A stretch of DNA of 51,453 nucleotides from Deltaproteobacteria bacterium (GTDB taxonomy: Bacteria > Desulfobacterota > DSM-4660 > Desulfatiglandales > HGW-15): positions 1 to 51,453 of the forward strand of contig JAFDHB010000007.1 of the NCBI GenBank assembly GCA_019308985.1, in the 5' to 3' direction. The position numbers and the translations under genes were made by a program. This document shows positions 8,512-17,339 of this stretch, piece after piece; within the stretch, counting starts at the first letter, position 1, and every line of letters starts with the position of its first letter. The notes under the pieces were generated by a model. That model was not told where the DNA came from. It did not search any database and worked only from the letters and a program-made list of their open reading frames with translations.

Positions 8512-10404
8512 TTATGCTCCCGTCAAGGGCCTGGCTTCACCATGCCTCTTCAAGTGCACCTGAAGGGCCATGATGGCCGCTGGGGTTATCCCTGAAATCC
8601 TTGAGGCCTGGCCCAGTGAAAGGGGCCTGACCTTGGCCAGTTTCTCTCTCACCTCGGTTGAAAGTCCATAGATGGTTTGATAGTCCAGATCCTCCGGCAG
8701 CCTTGTACTTTCCATGCGCTTGAGCTTTTCCACTTGTCTTTCCTGGCGGTTGATGTAGCCTTCGTACTTGATCCTTGTTTCTACTTCTTCAATTACCTGG
8801 ATCTCGTGGCCGCCTATTTCAGGATCGAAACACAAGAGGTCCTTCAAGAATATCTCATTCCTTTTGAGCAACTGGGCCAGGGAGGTAATGTTCTTGATGG
8901 GGGCCGTGCCAAGCTCCCTTAGCTTGTCCTGAACTCCTGGCTCGGGCCTGAGCTTGAATTCATTGAGGCGCTTCATAAGGGCTTCCACCCTGTCCCTTTT
9001 CCGGCAGAACTCCCTGTATACATCATCCGTCACGAGGCCGAGGCGGTAACCGATTTCACGGAGTCTGAAGTCAGCATTATCCTCCCTGAGGATCAACCTG
9101 TACTCTGCCCTGGAGGTGAACATGCGGTATGGTTCGTTCGTGCCCTTGGTTACGAGATCATCCACCAGGACCCCCATGTAAGCCTGGGACCGGGGAAGGA
9201 TGAAGGGTTCCTCCCCCCTGATCTTTAACACCGCGTTTATTCCGGCCAGGATGCCTTGGGCCGCGGCCTCCTCGTATCCCGAAGTCCCGTTTATCTGGCC
9301 GGCGTGGAAAAGCCCGGCAACCAGCTTGGTCTCAAGGGAAGGCTTGAGCTGTATGGGATTGATGAAATCGTACTCTATGGCATAACCGGGCCTCAATATC
9401 TCCGCCTTTTCAAGTCCGGGTATGGACCTTACCATCTTGACCTGGATATCCACGGGCAGGCTGGTGGCAAGACCGTTTGGGTACACCTCCAGTGTTTCAA
9501 GTCCCTCGGGCTCGAGAAAGACCTGGTGTCTTTCCTTTTCTGCAAATCGCACGACCTTGTCTTCGATAGAGGGGCAGTACCTGGCGCCGGTTCCCTTTAT
9601 GACGCCGCTGTAAAGGGGGGAGCGGTCAAGCCCCTGCCTGATGAACTCATGGGTCCTGTGATTGGTGTAAGTGATGTGACACGGGACCTGGGGCAGGGGT
9701 ATTTGACGGGTCGAGAAGGAAAAAGGCCTTGGAACCTTGTCTCCGTGCTGGATTTCGAGATTGCTGTAGTCAATGGTCTTGCCGTTCAGGCGAGGCGTGG
9801 TGCCCGTCTTTAGCCTGCCGATTTCAAAGCCCAGGTGCTCCAACTGCTCGGAAAGTCGAGTGGATGGGGGGTCCCCCATGCGGCCGGCAGGGAAGCGGTC
9901 GAGGCCGATATGGATGAGGCCCCTGAGGAAAGTGCCGGTTGTGAGGATAACGGTCTTGGACAGGAATCTCTCGTGTATGTTTGACTCCACTCCATAGATT
10001 TTGCCGTCCTTTACAAGGAGCCTGTCGACCATGGCCTGCCGGATATGGAGATTCGCCTGGGTCTCAAGCACGGATTTCATCTTTTTCCTGTACAGGTCCC
10101 TGTCGTTTTGTAATCTCGAGCCCTGTACCGCCAGACCTTTCCTGGTATTGAGACGTCTGAACTGTATCCCTGTCTGGTCTGCGATTTTTGCCATCTCCCC
10201 GCCCAGTGCATCTATCTCCTTGACCAGGTGTCCTTTAGCAAGGCCCCCGATGGCGGGGTTGCAGCTCATTACGGCGATGTGATCCAGGTTGATCGTAATC
10301 AGCAGGGTGGGGTGCCCCATGCGCGCGGCTGCAAGGGCGGCCTCACAGCCGGCATGACCTCCGCCGACCACTATGACGTCATACTCCTTCTCACAGGTTG
10401 GCAT
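8512..10404 (-). CDS. mnmG: tRNA uridine-5-carboxymethylaminomethyl modification enzyme MnmG
   Basis: A 630-residue FAD enzyme (GidA) which, with the GTPase MnmE, installs the carboxymethylaminomethyl group on U34 of certain tRNAs. The FAD-binding [19 protein letters not shown] lies at residues 12-30. The family signatures [33 protein letters not shown] and the two catalytic-type cysteines in [22 protein letters not shown] are present. The C-terminal helical MnmE-binding domain ends with [20 protein letters not shown]. The length is typical of the family (about 620-630). It is followed at 2 bases by the AI-2E transporter gene. Confidence 0.98.
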   Translation of the reverse strand: MPTCEKEYDVIVVGGGHAGCEAALAAARMGHPTLLITINLDHIAVMSCNPAIGGLAKGHLVKEIDALGGEMAKIADQTGIQFRRLNTRKGLAVQGSRLQNDRDLYRKKMKSVLETQANLHIRQAMVDRLLVKDGKIYGVESNIHERFLSKTVILTTGTFLRGLIHIGLDRFPAGRMGDPPSTRLSEQLEHLGFEIGRLKTGTTPRLNGKTIDYSNLEIQHGDKVPRPFSFSTRQIPLPQVPCHITYTNHRTHEFIRQGLDRSPLYSGVIKGTGARYCPSIEDKVVRFAEKERHQVFLEPEGLETLEVYPNGLATSLPVDIQVKMVRSIPGLEKAEILRPGYAIEYDFINPIQLKPSLETKLVAGLFHAGQINGTSGYEEAAAQGILAGINAVLKIRGEEPFILPRSQAYMGVLVDDLVTKGTNEPYRMFTSRAEYRLILREDNADFRLREIGYRLGLVTDDVYREFCRKRDRVEALMKRLNEFKLRPEPGVQDKLRELGTAPIKNITSLAQLLKRNEIFLKDLLCFDPEIGGHEIQVIEEVETRIKYEGYINRQERQVEKLKRMESTRLPEDLDYQTIYGLSTEVREKLAKVRPLSLGQASRISGITPAAIMALQVHLKRHGEARPLTGA

Positions 10405-10551
10405 GAAAAACCCCGCGATTTAGTTTGATTCTGCTACAAGAAATTCTAATTATCGTACTTTTGAGATCAAGGAAAAATCCCAAGAAGCCAAGTGCCGGGA
10501 GATCGCACGATACCATTGGAGAGAGGCCTAGCACTGTTTGGTAATAAAGCC

Positions 10552-10821
10552 CTAACGAAAAAGCTCGAGTGCCTCCCGGCCTTTCATCCCTACACGAACA
10601 CCAAGCCTCTCGGCCTCCCTTGACACGGCCTTGATATCCGCATCCAGCATATCTTCGTGGGTCTTGACGCCGATGACCAGGGCACAGGCCTCTCCTGTGC
10701 GGTTGCAAGCATCCACGTTGATGTATCCGCAGCCCAAGAATCCCCTTTCCCCCTTGATTATGAGAAGGAGAAGACCAAGCTGAACCTTTTCCTTTTGCAG
10801 CCCGTTCCAGTCCATAATCAC
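10552..10821 (-). CDS. DUF1805 (YunC-like) protein
   Basis: An 89-residue protein of the DUF1805/YunC family. Its signature GCGYINVDACNRTGEACALV followed by GVKTHEDMLDADI is unmistakable for this small family, whose biochemical role is unknown. A GTG at 10821 and an ATG at 10815 are both possible starts. An AGGGAGG lies about 12 bases before the GTG. The gene lies alone between the divergent-facing ends of mnmG and oadB, both also on this strand, with gaps of 147 and 75 bases. The C-terminal VGMKGREALELF fits the family end. Confidence 0.82.
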   Translation of the reverse strand: MIMDWNGLQKEKVQLGLLLLIIKGERGFLGCGYINVDACNRTGEACALVIGVKTHEDMLDADIKAVSREAERLGVRVGMKGREALELFR

Positions 10822-10896
10822 TTCTTGGAAATCCTCCCTGGTCGATTATCCTTAACCAATCACCGTGTATGTATCCACTAACACGGGAATGGTGAC

Positions 10897-12045
10897 CTAG
10901 ATGAGTCCCATTCCCTTCAGGATGGAGAGCATGACTGCCGCTGCCATGACCGACCCGATCTGGCCTCCGGTGTTTGCACCCATTGCGTGCATGAGCAAGT
11001 AGTTTTGTTTATCATACCTCTGTCCTTGTATTTGGGCAACCCTTGCCGCCATGGGATATGCAGAGATCCCGGCTGCACCGATGAGGGGGTTGATTTTACC
11101 ACCGGTCAGCAGGCACATCAGTTTTCCGAAAAGGACGCCAGTTGCCGTATCAACACATATGGCAAGGAATCCCAGGGCAAAGATGGCCAGGGTCTGTGTC
11201 TTTAAGAAGGCATGGCCTTCCATAGTCCCACCGATGGCAAGACCTAGGAAGAGGGTGACTATGTTGGCTATTTCATTCTCAGAGGCATGTGTCAGGCGGG
11301 CAACCACGCCCGACTCCTTCATGAAATTGCCCAGCATGATCATGCCCATCAAGGGCAGGCCCTTGGGTGCTATAAGACCTGTGACAAAGGTGACGACAAG
11401 GGGGAAAAAGAGACGAGTCCTGGCCGAGATAGTCTTCTTGACCACACCCATTCGGATGGTCTTTTCCCTCTGGGTGGTAAGGATCTTCATTATCGGTGGC
11501 TGGATGATGGGTACCAGGGACATGTAAGAATAGGCAGCAACCGATACTGCCCCAAGAAGCTGGGGTGCATATTGTGAAGTCACATAGATGGCTGTTGGTC
11601 CGTCACATGCACCTATAATGCCGATTGAAACTGCTTCGAGCTTTTCGAACCCCAAGGCCAGGGCAAGCAGGAGAGTCATGAATATCCCGAACTGCCCCGC
11701 AGCGCCCAGGAGCAGGATCTTGGGGTTTTCCAGGAGAGGACCGAAATCGGTCATTGCCCCGATGCCAACGAAGATCAAGAGGGGAAAAAGTTCGTTCATT
11801 ATGCCCATCTCATAAAAGGTCCTCAGGATGCCCCCGCTTTCCATCAGGTCACTCAAGGGAAGATTGACCAGTATGCAGCCGAAACCGATGGGGACCAGGA
11901 GCAGGGGTTCCACCTCTTTCCTTATCCCGAGATATAGGAGGAGCCCTCCCAGGAAGAGCATGATGACGTTTTGAAGCCCCTGCGTAAAGAGATACTCAAA
12001 ACCGTTCAGGAGGCCTGAAATTCCCACATAAATGCTTTCGACCAT
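10897..12045 (-). CDS. oadB: Sodium-ion-translocating decarboxylase beta subunit
   Basis: A 382-residue integral membrane protein of the OadB/GcdB/MmdB family. These proteins catalyse decarboxylation of the carboxybiotin carried by the biotin subunit and couple it to sodium export. Conserved features are an N-terminal GLQNVIMLFLGGLLLYLGI helix, GACDGPTAIYVTS with the key Asp, and ISAYPMAARVAQ with the sodium-site Ser. About nine membrane segments are visible. In an aromatic degrader it could serve glutaconyl-CoA, oxaloacetate or methylmalonyl-CoA decarboxylase. The carboxyltransferase and biotin subunits are not in the window, so the substrate is open. A gamma-like gene starts just upstream, 13 bases away. 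The ATG has an AAAGGAGA site. Confidence 0.93.
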   Translation of the reverse strand: MVESIYVGISGLLNGFEYLFTQGLQNVIMLFLGGLLLYLGIRKEVEPLLLVPIGFGCILVNLPLSDLMESGGILRTFYEMGIMNELFPLLIFVGIGAMTDFGPLLENPKILLLGAAGQFGIFMTLLLALALGFEKLEAVSIGIIGACDGPTAIYVTSQYAPQLLGAVSVAAYSYMSLVPIIQPPIMKILTTQREKTIRMGVVKKTISARTRLFFPLVVTFVTGLIAPKGLPLMGMIMLGNFMKESGVVARLTHASENEIANIVTLFLGLAIGGTMEGHAFLKTQTLAIFALGFLAICVDTATGVLFGKLMCLLTGGKINPLIGAAGISAYPMAARVAQIQGQRYDKQNYLLMHAMGANTGGQIGSVMAAAVMLSILKGMGLI

Positions 12046-12058
12046 GAGCGTCTCCTTT

Positions 12059-12208
12059 CTATCCCTTAGCGGATCCTGAATTTTCCTCTTCCCTGATGGG
12101 GCACACTTTTTTCAGTAAGTTCATCAGTAAAATAATTATCAACAATGTCAGAAATGTACCTCCCATTCCTACCACTGTCAGGGTAATTCCAAAGGTAAGA
12201 TCGTCCAT
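12059..12208 (-). CDS. OadG-like small gamma subunit of decarboxylase sodium pump
   Basis: A 49-residue protein with one N-terminal hydrophobic segment (about residues 5-30, FGITLTVVGMGGTFLTLLII) and a charged cytoplasmic tail, KKVCPIREEENSGSAKG. This matches the layout of the OadG/GcdC gamma subunit, which anchors and assembles decarboxylase sodium pumps. The ATG at 12208 follows a GAGGGGGG site. The stop is 13 bases before the oadB start, which supports an operon. It is too short to be found by length-filtered gene calling. The gamma subunit's Pro/Ala-rich linker and zinc-ligand tail are absent, so this is a minimal form. Confidence 0.75.
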   Translation of the reverse strand: MDDLTFGITLTVVGMGGTFLTLLIIILLMNLLKKVCPIREEENSGSAKG

Positions 12209-12591
12209 GGGTCCCCCCTCATATTGAGTTCCTATTTTGTCCTGAAAAGCCTGGTCCTTCCCCAGCTTTGCGGGATCACTGATGGGCCAGGATGTTTATT
12301 CTGTCCCAAAAGAGATCCTCGCAAGCACACATAGTTATGCTGTCCGCGGAAGACTGCGCACATTGTTGTTTAAAGAGCTTTTGGCTGCCTAAGTTCATAA
12401 TAAAACTGAAGGAATGTCAAATGAAAGTTCCTGGGACGCAGATCGGGCCCAGCAGGAAAACAAGCCCTGTTATTCCCGCGCTTGCTCTGCTTGAATGTCC
12501 TCCCGGCCCATTAACATTGACACGCATTTCCCTATCGGCTAAACTCAGTCCCAACGGAACGGCTTCACTCGTAAATAGGGATGTCTATCAG

Positions 12592-13062
12592 ATGAACGAT
12601 CAGATTGTGGAATTCGATGCCTGGACCCGGATCCTTCAAGATATCTGCGAGACCAAAATCCACTTCAACAAGGTCCTGGGGCTTCGGGTGGAATCCTTGA
12701 AGCCCTCCTGCATCCGTGTCCGTTTCGATATGCGTGAGGAGCTGATCGGAAACTACGTGAAGGGCATCTTGCATGGAGGGGTGATATCAGCGACCCTTGA
12801 TGCCACGGGAGGATTGGTTGCCTCTATTGACCTACTGAAAAAACTCGCCGGGCGGCCCATGGAAGAAATAGAAGAGAGGATGTCCCGCGTGGGTACCATC
12901 GACCTTCGTATCGATTTTCTTAGACCGGGTGTAGGCCGATACTTCCTAGCCTCAGGAGAGGTAATGAGGGGCGGAATGAGGGTGACGGTAACACGGATGG
13001 AACTCAGGAATGATGAGGACATTCTGATTGCGGTGGGAACCGGAACGTATCTTGTCGGCTAG
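12592..13062 (+). CDS. Hotdog-fold thioesterase (PaaI/YigI-like)
   Basis: A 156-residue single-domain hotdog protein, probably an acyl-CoA thioesterase acting in the cytoplasm. The central helix signature GILHGGVISATLDATGGLVA carries the HGG motif and catalytic-type Asp. The strands TIDLRIDFLRPG and VTVTRMELRNDED complete the fold. The ATG at 12592 is chosen because homology-like sequence begins just after it. The open frame runs back to 12292, but that part reads like non-coding sequence. It faces away from oadB and is followed by 490 bp of hairpin-rich intergenic DNA. In an aromatic degrader it could hydrolyse dead-end CoA esters (inference). Confidence 0.85.
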   Translation: MNDQIVEFDAWTRILQDICETKIHFNKVLGLRVESLKPSCIRVRFDMREELIGNYVKGILHGGVISATLDATGGLVASIDLLKKLAGRPMEEIEERMSRVGTIDLRIDFLRPGVGRYFLASGEVMRGGMRVTVTRMELRNDEDILIAVGTGTYLVG

Positions 13063-13132
13063 ATTCGTCCGACCCGAATATGTTTGTGGTAAGACCTGCA
13101 TCTTGCCGCCACGGGGATATCCCCATCTCCCC

Positions 13133-13206
13133 CTGTAGGAGCAGCATTCTGCTGCGATACCAATATTTCGGCATCTCCCTGTAAGGCGGCATATTACTGC
13201 GATAGG
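13133..13206. repeat. Two REP-like hairpins
   Basis: Two related short palindromes lie in tandem in the gap between the thioesterase and PilZ genes. 13133-13159 contains GGAGCAGCATTCTGCTGCGAT, and 13179-13206 contains a diverged form, ggcggcatattactgcgat. They resemble the GTAGGAGC-GGC...GCC-GCGAT class of repetitive extragenic palindromes. They may act as mRNA 3' end stabilisers or terminators for the thioesterase gene. Confidence 0.6.
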
Positions 13207-13430
13207 ACCAGCAGGAGTAGTCCGCTTGAGGGCGTGCTATCTGCCAATGGACGAAACGTACATAAAATGTCACATGGGGTTTGAGGAAAAATATACGAAA
13301 GCACCTCTCCAACCATTTCTTGAGCACTTTGGATGGCCAATAACTTACTGAGAAGACCATTAAAATAGCTCAGGTGCCCCCTGGTGGCATAGTTCCTGCT
13401 ATCAACAGCCTCTGGCTAAAGGCTCGCCCT

Positions 13431-13471
13431 TGCAAGCACCTAACATTTCGGGGAGAAGGCTGGTGCTTGCA
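13431..13471. repeat. Perfect 10-bp inverted repeat in leader of PilZ gene
   Basis: TGCAAGCACC at 13431-13440 is perfectly complemented by GGTGCTTGCA at 13462-13471 around a 21-base loop. It sits about 80 bases upstream of the PilZ gene start chosen here. It may be a structural leader element or a regulator site. If the coding region started at 13430 it would lie inside the gene, so the repeat also argues for the later start. Confidence 0.55.
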
Positions 13472-13552
13472 TCCTTAGTGTGGCGAGCAACGATCCCGGT
13501 TGAAAAGCCTGCATCTTTCTTGACGGAGAATGCCTGCGGGAGAACTCTTGAC

Positions 13553-14272
13553 ATGAAATGGGCGAGCACGAACAGAAAAGGAGAAATCTTGAGCGTCATA
13601 CAATCACTTATAATCGATGAGGTGGGCATCACGGTCAAGCTGCCGAAAGTACGACAAATATTCATGTCCCGGTTTGTCGGGATTCACGTGAACAGGGGGA
13701 CCGGGGCTTCCAAGGGCAGTGAACCTGAACTCGTCATTGAAAGATTGATTCCAGGGCGGGGAAATAGGCTCATTCATTCGTCCCCGGAGGTGTCAGTGCT
13801 GTTTTTCTTTGATAAGAACTTTTACCGGTTCAAGTCTCAATGCATTGGCACAAGCAATACCTACCCCAGCTACGGGTTCCTGTTGAGCCTGCCGAGTTCC
13901 ATACAGTTCCGGGAGAGGCGAAGCGAGGATCGGTATGTTTTTGAAAGGCCTGATCTCATTTCCGCGGAATTTACGGTCGGCCTGTCGCCCTCGAGGAGCA
14001 AGACCTATTCATTGGAAGTCCATGACTATTCCAGGCACGGTATTGGACTCATCATCACGGAAAATGACTTTGAGCTGGTGAACATGCTAAAGATCGGTGA
14101 CCACCTATATCCCATATCCCTCTATGCTGAAGATGCTATCATAACCAATGTAAGCGGTATAGTGAGGCATATTACCAGGATGGAGGGAGGACCCTACAAG
14201 GGATATTATGTCCTGGGGATACAGTCGGAAGATGTAATCCCCATCAACGAAACCATGGACGCCATCCTCTAA
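13553..14272 (+). CDS. PilZ-domain protein (YcgR-like)
   Basis: A 239-residue probable cyclic-di-GMP receptor. The C-terminal PilZ domain carries the RxxxR element in ERRSEDRYVF and the DxSxxG element in VHDYSRHGIGL, the two c-di-GMP-binding motifs. The N-terminal region (about residues 1-125) is beta-rich and resembles the YcgR-N/PilZN flagellar-brake domain. The ATG at 13553 is preferred; an open frame extends upstream to 13430 through the inverted repeat. No flagellar gene is in the window, so its output could be pilus- or polysaccharide-related (a minor-pilin operon lies 9 kb away), which is inference. Confidence 0.8.
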   Translation: MKWASTNRKGEILSVIQSLIIDEVGITVKLPKVRQIFMSRFVGIHVNRGTGASKGSEPELVIERLIPGRGNRLIHSSPEVSVLFFFDKNFYRFKSQCIGTSNTYPSYGFLLSLPSSIQFRERRSEDRYVFERPDLISAEFTVGLSPSRSKTYSLEVHDYSRHGIGLIITENDFELVNMLKIGDHLYPISLYAEDAIITNVSGIVRHITRMEGGPYKGYYVLGIQSEDVIPINETMDAIL

Positions 14273-14422
14273 AGGCCGCTCACCGACGTGCCCTTGCCCG
14301 GCTTAGATCATGTAAGGCGTCTCCCCCTTCAGAGCGGTTCGGACGCCTTTGTATACAAGAACTCCTGATAAGTTTATTGCATGCAATCTGGAGGTTTTGT
14401 CGATGTCTTCTTGGAGGCTTTA

Positions 14423-14580
14423 TCACTGGGTGGTGAAGATCTGGAATCCTGAGTAGGCCTCCATCCCGTGTTCGTCTATGTCCAGACCACACAGCTCCTC
14501 GGTCCTGCCCCCGCTTTAAGGGGCCATGCTCCGGAAATCAGAACGCAAGAAGTTATCAGGGCCGCAATTTTATGTTTCAT
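14423..14580 (-). pseudogene. amt: Ammonium transporter (Amt) remnant with internal deletion
   Basis: Only the two ends of an Amt gene remain. The 5' end (14580 down to about 14515) has an AGGAGG site, an ATG and a signal-peptide-like MKHKIAALITSCVLISGAWP. The 3' end (about 14505 down to 14423) encodes, in a different frame, the typical Amt C-terminus GLDIDEHGMEAYSGFQIFTT followed by a stop. Roughly 1.2 kb of membrane-spanning core is missing and the junction is out of frame. The remnant lies just downstream of the glutamine synthetase chimera, as expected for a former nitrogen-assimilation locus. A possible terminator hairpin (GGCGTC...GACGCC) follows at about 14320-14350. Confidence 0.7.
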
Positions 14581-14739
14581 TGGGACGACTACCTCCTGAA
14601 CCTGTTTTTCTCATGGCCTGTCCTGAGCTCTGCCCAATTCTTTGAACGCCTCGGGCCCGCCGGTTCCTCTTAAGGTGCTCGTGATGATCATAGGGGGAGA
14701 CATTTCTGCATTCTCCCAGGAGCCTGATTGGCGAGGATC

Positions 14740-15780
14740 TTACAGGGTCGCATAGTAGTTCTCGATCTCATAGTCGCTCACGTGGGTCCTGTAGCGGTTC
14801 CATTCTATTTTCTTATTTGCGATGAACTGGGCGAATATGTGTTCACCCAGGGTCTCTCTCACAAGCTCACTGCATTCCAGCTCCTGGATCGCCTCAAAAA
14901 GACTGCCCGGCAAAGAGACGATTCCCGCCTCTTTCCTCGCCCCTTCATCCATCTCATAAATATCTTCTTCGACCGGATCAGGGAGATGATAGTCCCCCTC
15001 AATACCCTTCAGCCCGGCCGCCAGCATCACTGCAAAGGCGAGGTAGGGATTGCATGCCGGATCCGGTGAGCGAAACTCGATGCGAGTTGCCCGCTCCTTG
15101 CCGGGCTTGTACATGGGCACGCGAATCATGGCAGATCGGTTTCGCCTGGCCCAGGAGATATACACAGGGGCCTCATAGCCGGGCACGAGCCGCTTATAGG
15201 AATTAACCCACTGGTTGGTCACCCCCACGATCTCCCGCGCGTGTCGCATGATACCTGCTATGTAAGACTTTGCCACCCCCGAGAGATGATAGGGGTCGCT
15301 CGGATCGAAAAAGGCGTTGATATCTCCCCTGAAAAGGGATTGGTGCACATGCATGCCGCTGCCATTCTGACCGAAGATGGGCTTGGGCATAAAGGTTGCG
15401 TACAGCCCGTGCTGACGGGCGATCTCCTTTACTGCCACCCTGTAAGTCATGGTCTTGTCCGCCATCTTCAGGGCCTCGTCATAGCGCAGATCTATCTCGT
15501 GCTGGCTTGGGGCGACCTCATGGTGACTGTATTCCACCTGGATCCCCATCTCCTGAAGCGCAAAGATCGTATCCCTCCTCAGATCGGTTCCCAGGTCCAG
15601 GGGCCTTGTGTCAAAATACCCTCCCCTGTCAACGATTTTAGGATGCTCTTCACTGGCAAAGTAGAAGAACTCCAGTTCCGGTCCCAGGTACAACTTGTAT
15701 CCCATGTCCGCCGCCCTCTGGAGTGCGCGCTTGACCTCGGGCAACTTATGTGGCTGAACCATCGCTATTATGTATTTCAT
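14740..15780 (-). CDS. glnA: P-II/glutamine synthetase chimera, N-terminally truncated GS
   Basis: A 346-residue open frame. From about residue 20 it is the C-terminal three quarters of glutamine synthetase: GPELEFFYF, VEYSHHEVAPSQHEIDLRYDEAL, GSGMHVHQSL, NSYKRLVPGYEAPVYISW and RIEFRSPDPACNPYLAFA are all present and hold the ATP/metal and glutamate site residues. The first about 20 residues (MKYIIAMVQPHKLPEVKRAL) instead match the N-terminus of a P-II signalling protein. The normal GS N-terminal beta-grasp domain, about 110 residues that contribute to the neighbouring active site, is missing. The two parts join at a short VKRAL-like identity, as expected for deletion between glnB/glnK and glnA. 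It is probably not an active synthetase. The start has an AAAGGCAGG site. Confidence 0.75.
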   Translation of the reverse strand: MKYIIAMVQPHKLPEVKRALQRAADMGYKLYLGPELEFFYFASEEHPKIVDRGGYFDTRPLDLGTDLRRDTIFALQEMGIQVEYSHHEVAPSQHEIDLRYDEALKMADKTMTYRVAVKEIARQHGLYATFMPKPIFGQNGSGMHVHQSLFRGDINAFFDPSDPYHLSGVAKSYIAGIMRHAREIVGVTNQWVNSYKRLVPGYEAPVYISWARRNRSAMIRVPMYKPGKERATRIEFRSPDPACNPYLAFAVMLAAGLKGIEGDYHLPDPVEEDIYEMDEGARKEAGIVSLPGSLFEAIQELECSELVRETLGEHIFAQFIANKKIEWNRYRTHVSDYEIENYYATL

Positions 15781-15960
15781 TTCCCATGCCTGCCTTTCAC
15801 AAAGGTCTATAGCGAGAAGCGTGCCACTACCGCGGAGACCTCGAAAGTGTCGAAACTTCAACCGCATAGCCTGAACGCCATAAAAAGCATTTGCTAACTC
15901 AATGACAATTTTGTATTACATTTTGATCTAATCTACATTTTTGTCGCTTTTGCCTATCCC

Positions 15961-16236
15961 ATGATCCTGCAACCCATAGAGCTTGGTGACGCCTTCTTGG
16001 CGATGATCTTCCTGGGGCCCGGGCGTTACAGCCTGGATGCTTTTCTATTCAACCCCAAGTCTGTGGCAAAAATCGAAAAAAATGGAGTAGGAAGGAGGCG
16101 GGACATATTTCGATACTATTTGAAGGTCAAAGACAGCGAAACTTCTTCCACTCTTGTCCGAAGGCGAGGGGCCTCCAGAAGAACCAATCTGGAGAAAACC
16201 CGAAGACAAGAGCCCGAGCTGTTTGTAATTGGGTGA
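15961..16236 (+). pseudogene. Possible DoxX-family remnant
   Basis: A 91-codon open frame. Its first 32 residues, ending in IFLGPGRYSLDAFLF, resemble the C-terminal end of DoxX-type membrane proteins, where a GPGRYSLD motif is common. The following residues are basic and look like read-through of non-coding DNA. No Shine-Dalgarno site precedes the ATG. It lies in the same decayed stretch as the amt and glnB::glnA remnants. This is a weak call based on one motif. Confidence 0.3.
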
Positions 16237-16291
16237 TTCCAAGCTTCTGACATCGGTTGGACCTAGCAAAAATCCGGATCTGTCACGACTC

Positions 16292-17266
16292 TCAGCCTTG
16301 TGTTGCTTCCTCGAAAAGTTGTCGATAATATATATAGTTCTCGAGGGGCACATCTGCCCGAACCCGCCCATCCGCTAGAGGTACGAAGCCACCCTTTTCC
16401 AAAAGGGGCGGCACCTTTTCATAGACTTCTTTTTTGATGGCTTCCTTGTCCAGCCGGAGGACGTCCAAATCAATGCCGCCGATCAGTCGTAAGTCTCTGC
16501 CGAATTCACGGCGCAAGTCGCGATAGTCCATGTCTTTCCTGCTGGTTTCGCAGGCCCAGAGGCAATTGAATCCCCACTTCAAAATGCTGGGGATGAGTAG
16601 CCGTGTATTGGCGAATGTGAGAAAAATGATGGTGTCAACTCCATACTTCTTGAGAACCCAAAGGATGGGTTCATAACTTTTCAGAACCAGATCTTCATAC
16701 ATCCGTGGTGAAATCAGAGGTCCATGGTTTTCTGCGATTGGCTCCACGAAAACTGCTGCATCAAGTTCTATGTCCTCCAGGGCATGCTCTGCAATCGAGG
16801 CCGCGAACTCACCTTGAATCCGCATGGTCTCCCGTACATACTCGGGATCTTTTATCGTGAGGCGGATCACGTCCTTGAATCTTTTCCAACCATCCACGCC
16901 CATGGAGAGGAAAAATCCACGGTGCACCCTTAGCATGAGCACATAATCCCTGTTCCTCCATTTGTTAATCAGCTTGCTCCATCTCTTCGGAAGGCGGCCA
17001 CGCTTGTTTGGGTCCATTGCCCGCTCTAACCTCTTCAGTTCATGTTTCGACCTCGGCCATTTTCTGAACAAAAGATGTGGCTCCAGATCCGGTTCAATTT
17101 CCTCGCGATAATCAAAGGAGAACATGTGATATAGATCGGGATTGGATGGCAACCCCTGCTTAATCCATTCCCTTATAACCTCTTTTTCCATCCCTTCGTA
17201 AAAGTATGGGACACGGTCAGGCTTGCCATAAGCCATGGTCTCAAGAAATCTTTCGCGACCGTTCAT
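16292..17266 (-). CDS. Uroporphyrinogen decarboxylase (URO-D) family protein
   Basis: A 324-residue protein with the URO-D/cobalamin-methyltransferase TIM-barrel fold. It begins with the family-typical MNGRERFLETMAYGKPDRVPYF and ends with a GKVPPLLEKGGFVPLADG-like segment; LIGGIDLDVLR is also typical. In anaerobes such paralogues are usually methyltransferase or demethylase components rather than haem enzymes. The zinc-ligand His-X-Cys of MtaA-type enzymes is not seen: the equivalent region reads FLTFANTRLLIPS. No corrinoid protein gene is adjacent, so the substrate is unknown. The neighbouring radical SAM gene is on the same strand 73 bases upstream. Confidence 0.82.
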   Translation of the reverse strand: MNGRERFLETMAYGKPDRVPYFYEGMEKEVIREWIKQGLPSNPDLYHMFSFDYREEIEPDLEPHLLFRKWPRSKHELKRLERAMDPNKRGRLPKRWSKLINKWRNRDYVLMLRVHRGFFLSMGVDGWKRFKDVIRLTIKDPEYVRETMRIQGEFAASIAEHALEDIELDAAVFVEPIAENHGPLISPRMYEDLVLKSYEPILWVLKKYGVDTIIFLTFANTRLLIPSILKWGFNCLWACETSRKDMDYRDLRREFGRDLRLIGGIDLDVLRLDKEAIKKEVYEKVPPLLEKGGFVPLADGRVRADVPLENYIYYRQLFEEATQG

Positions 17267-17339
17267 AAAGTCACCAATTACACCAATTGCGCGGAGAGAT
17301 TCTGAGATTCGGTTTTATTGGGATATGGGGTTTGCTCCT

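Noticed and set aside
12292..12591. N-terminal extension of the thioesterase gene
   Set aside because: The extension has no domain character and no good start signal; the hotdog fold begins after 12592.
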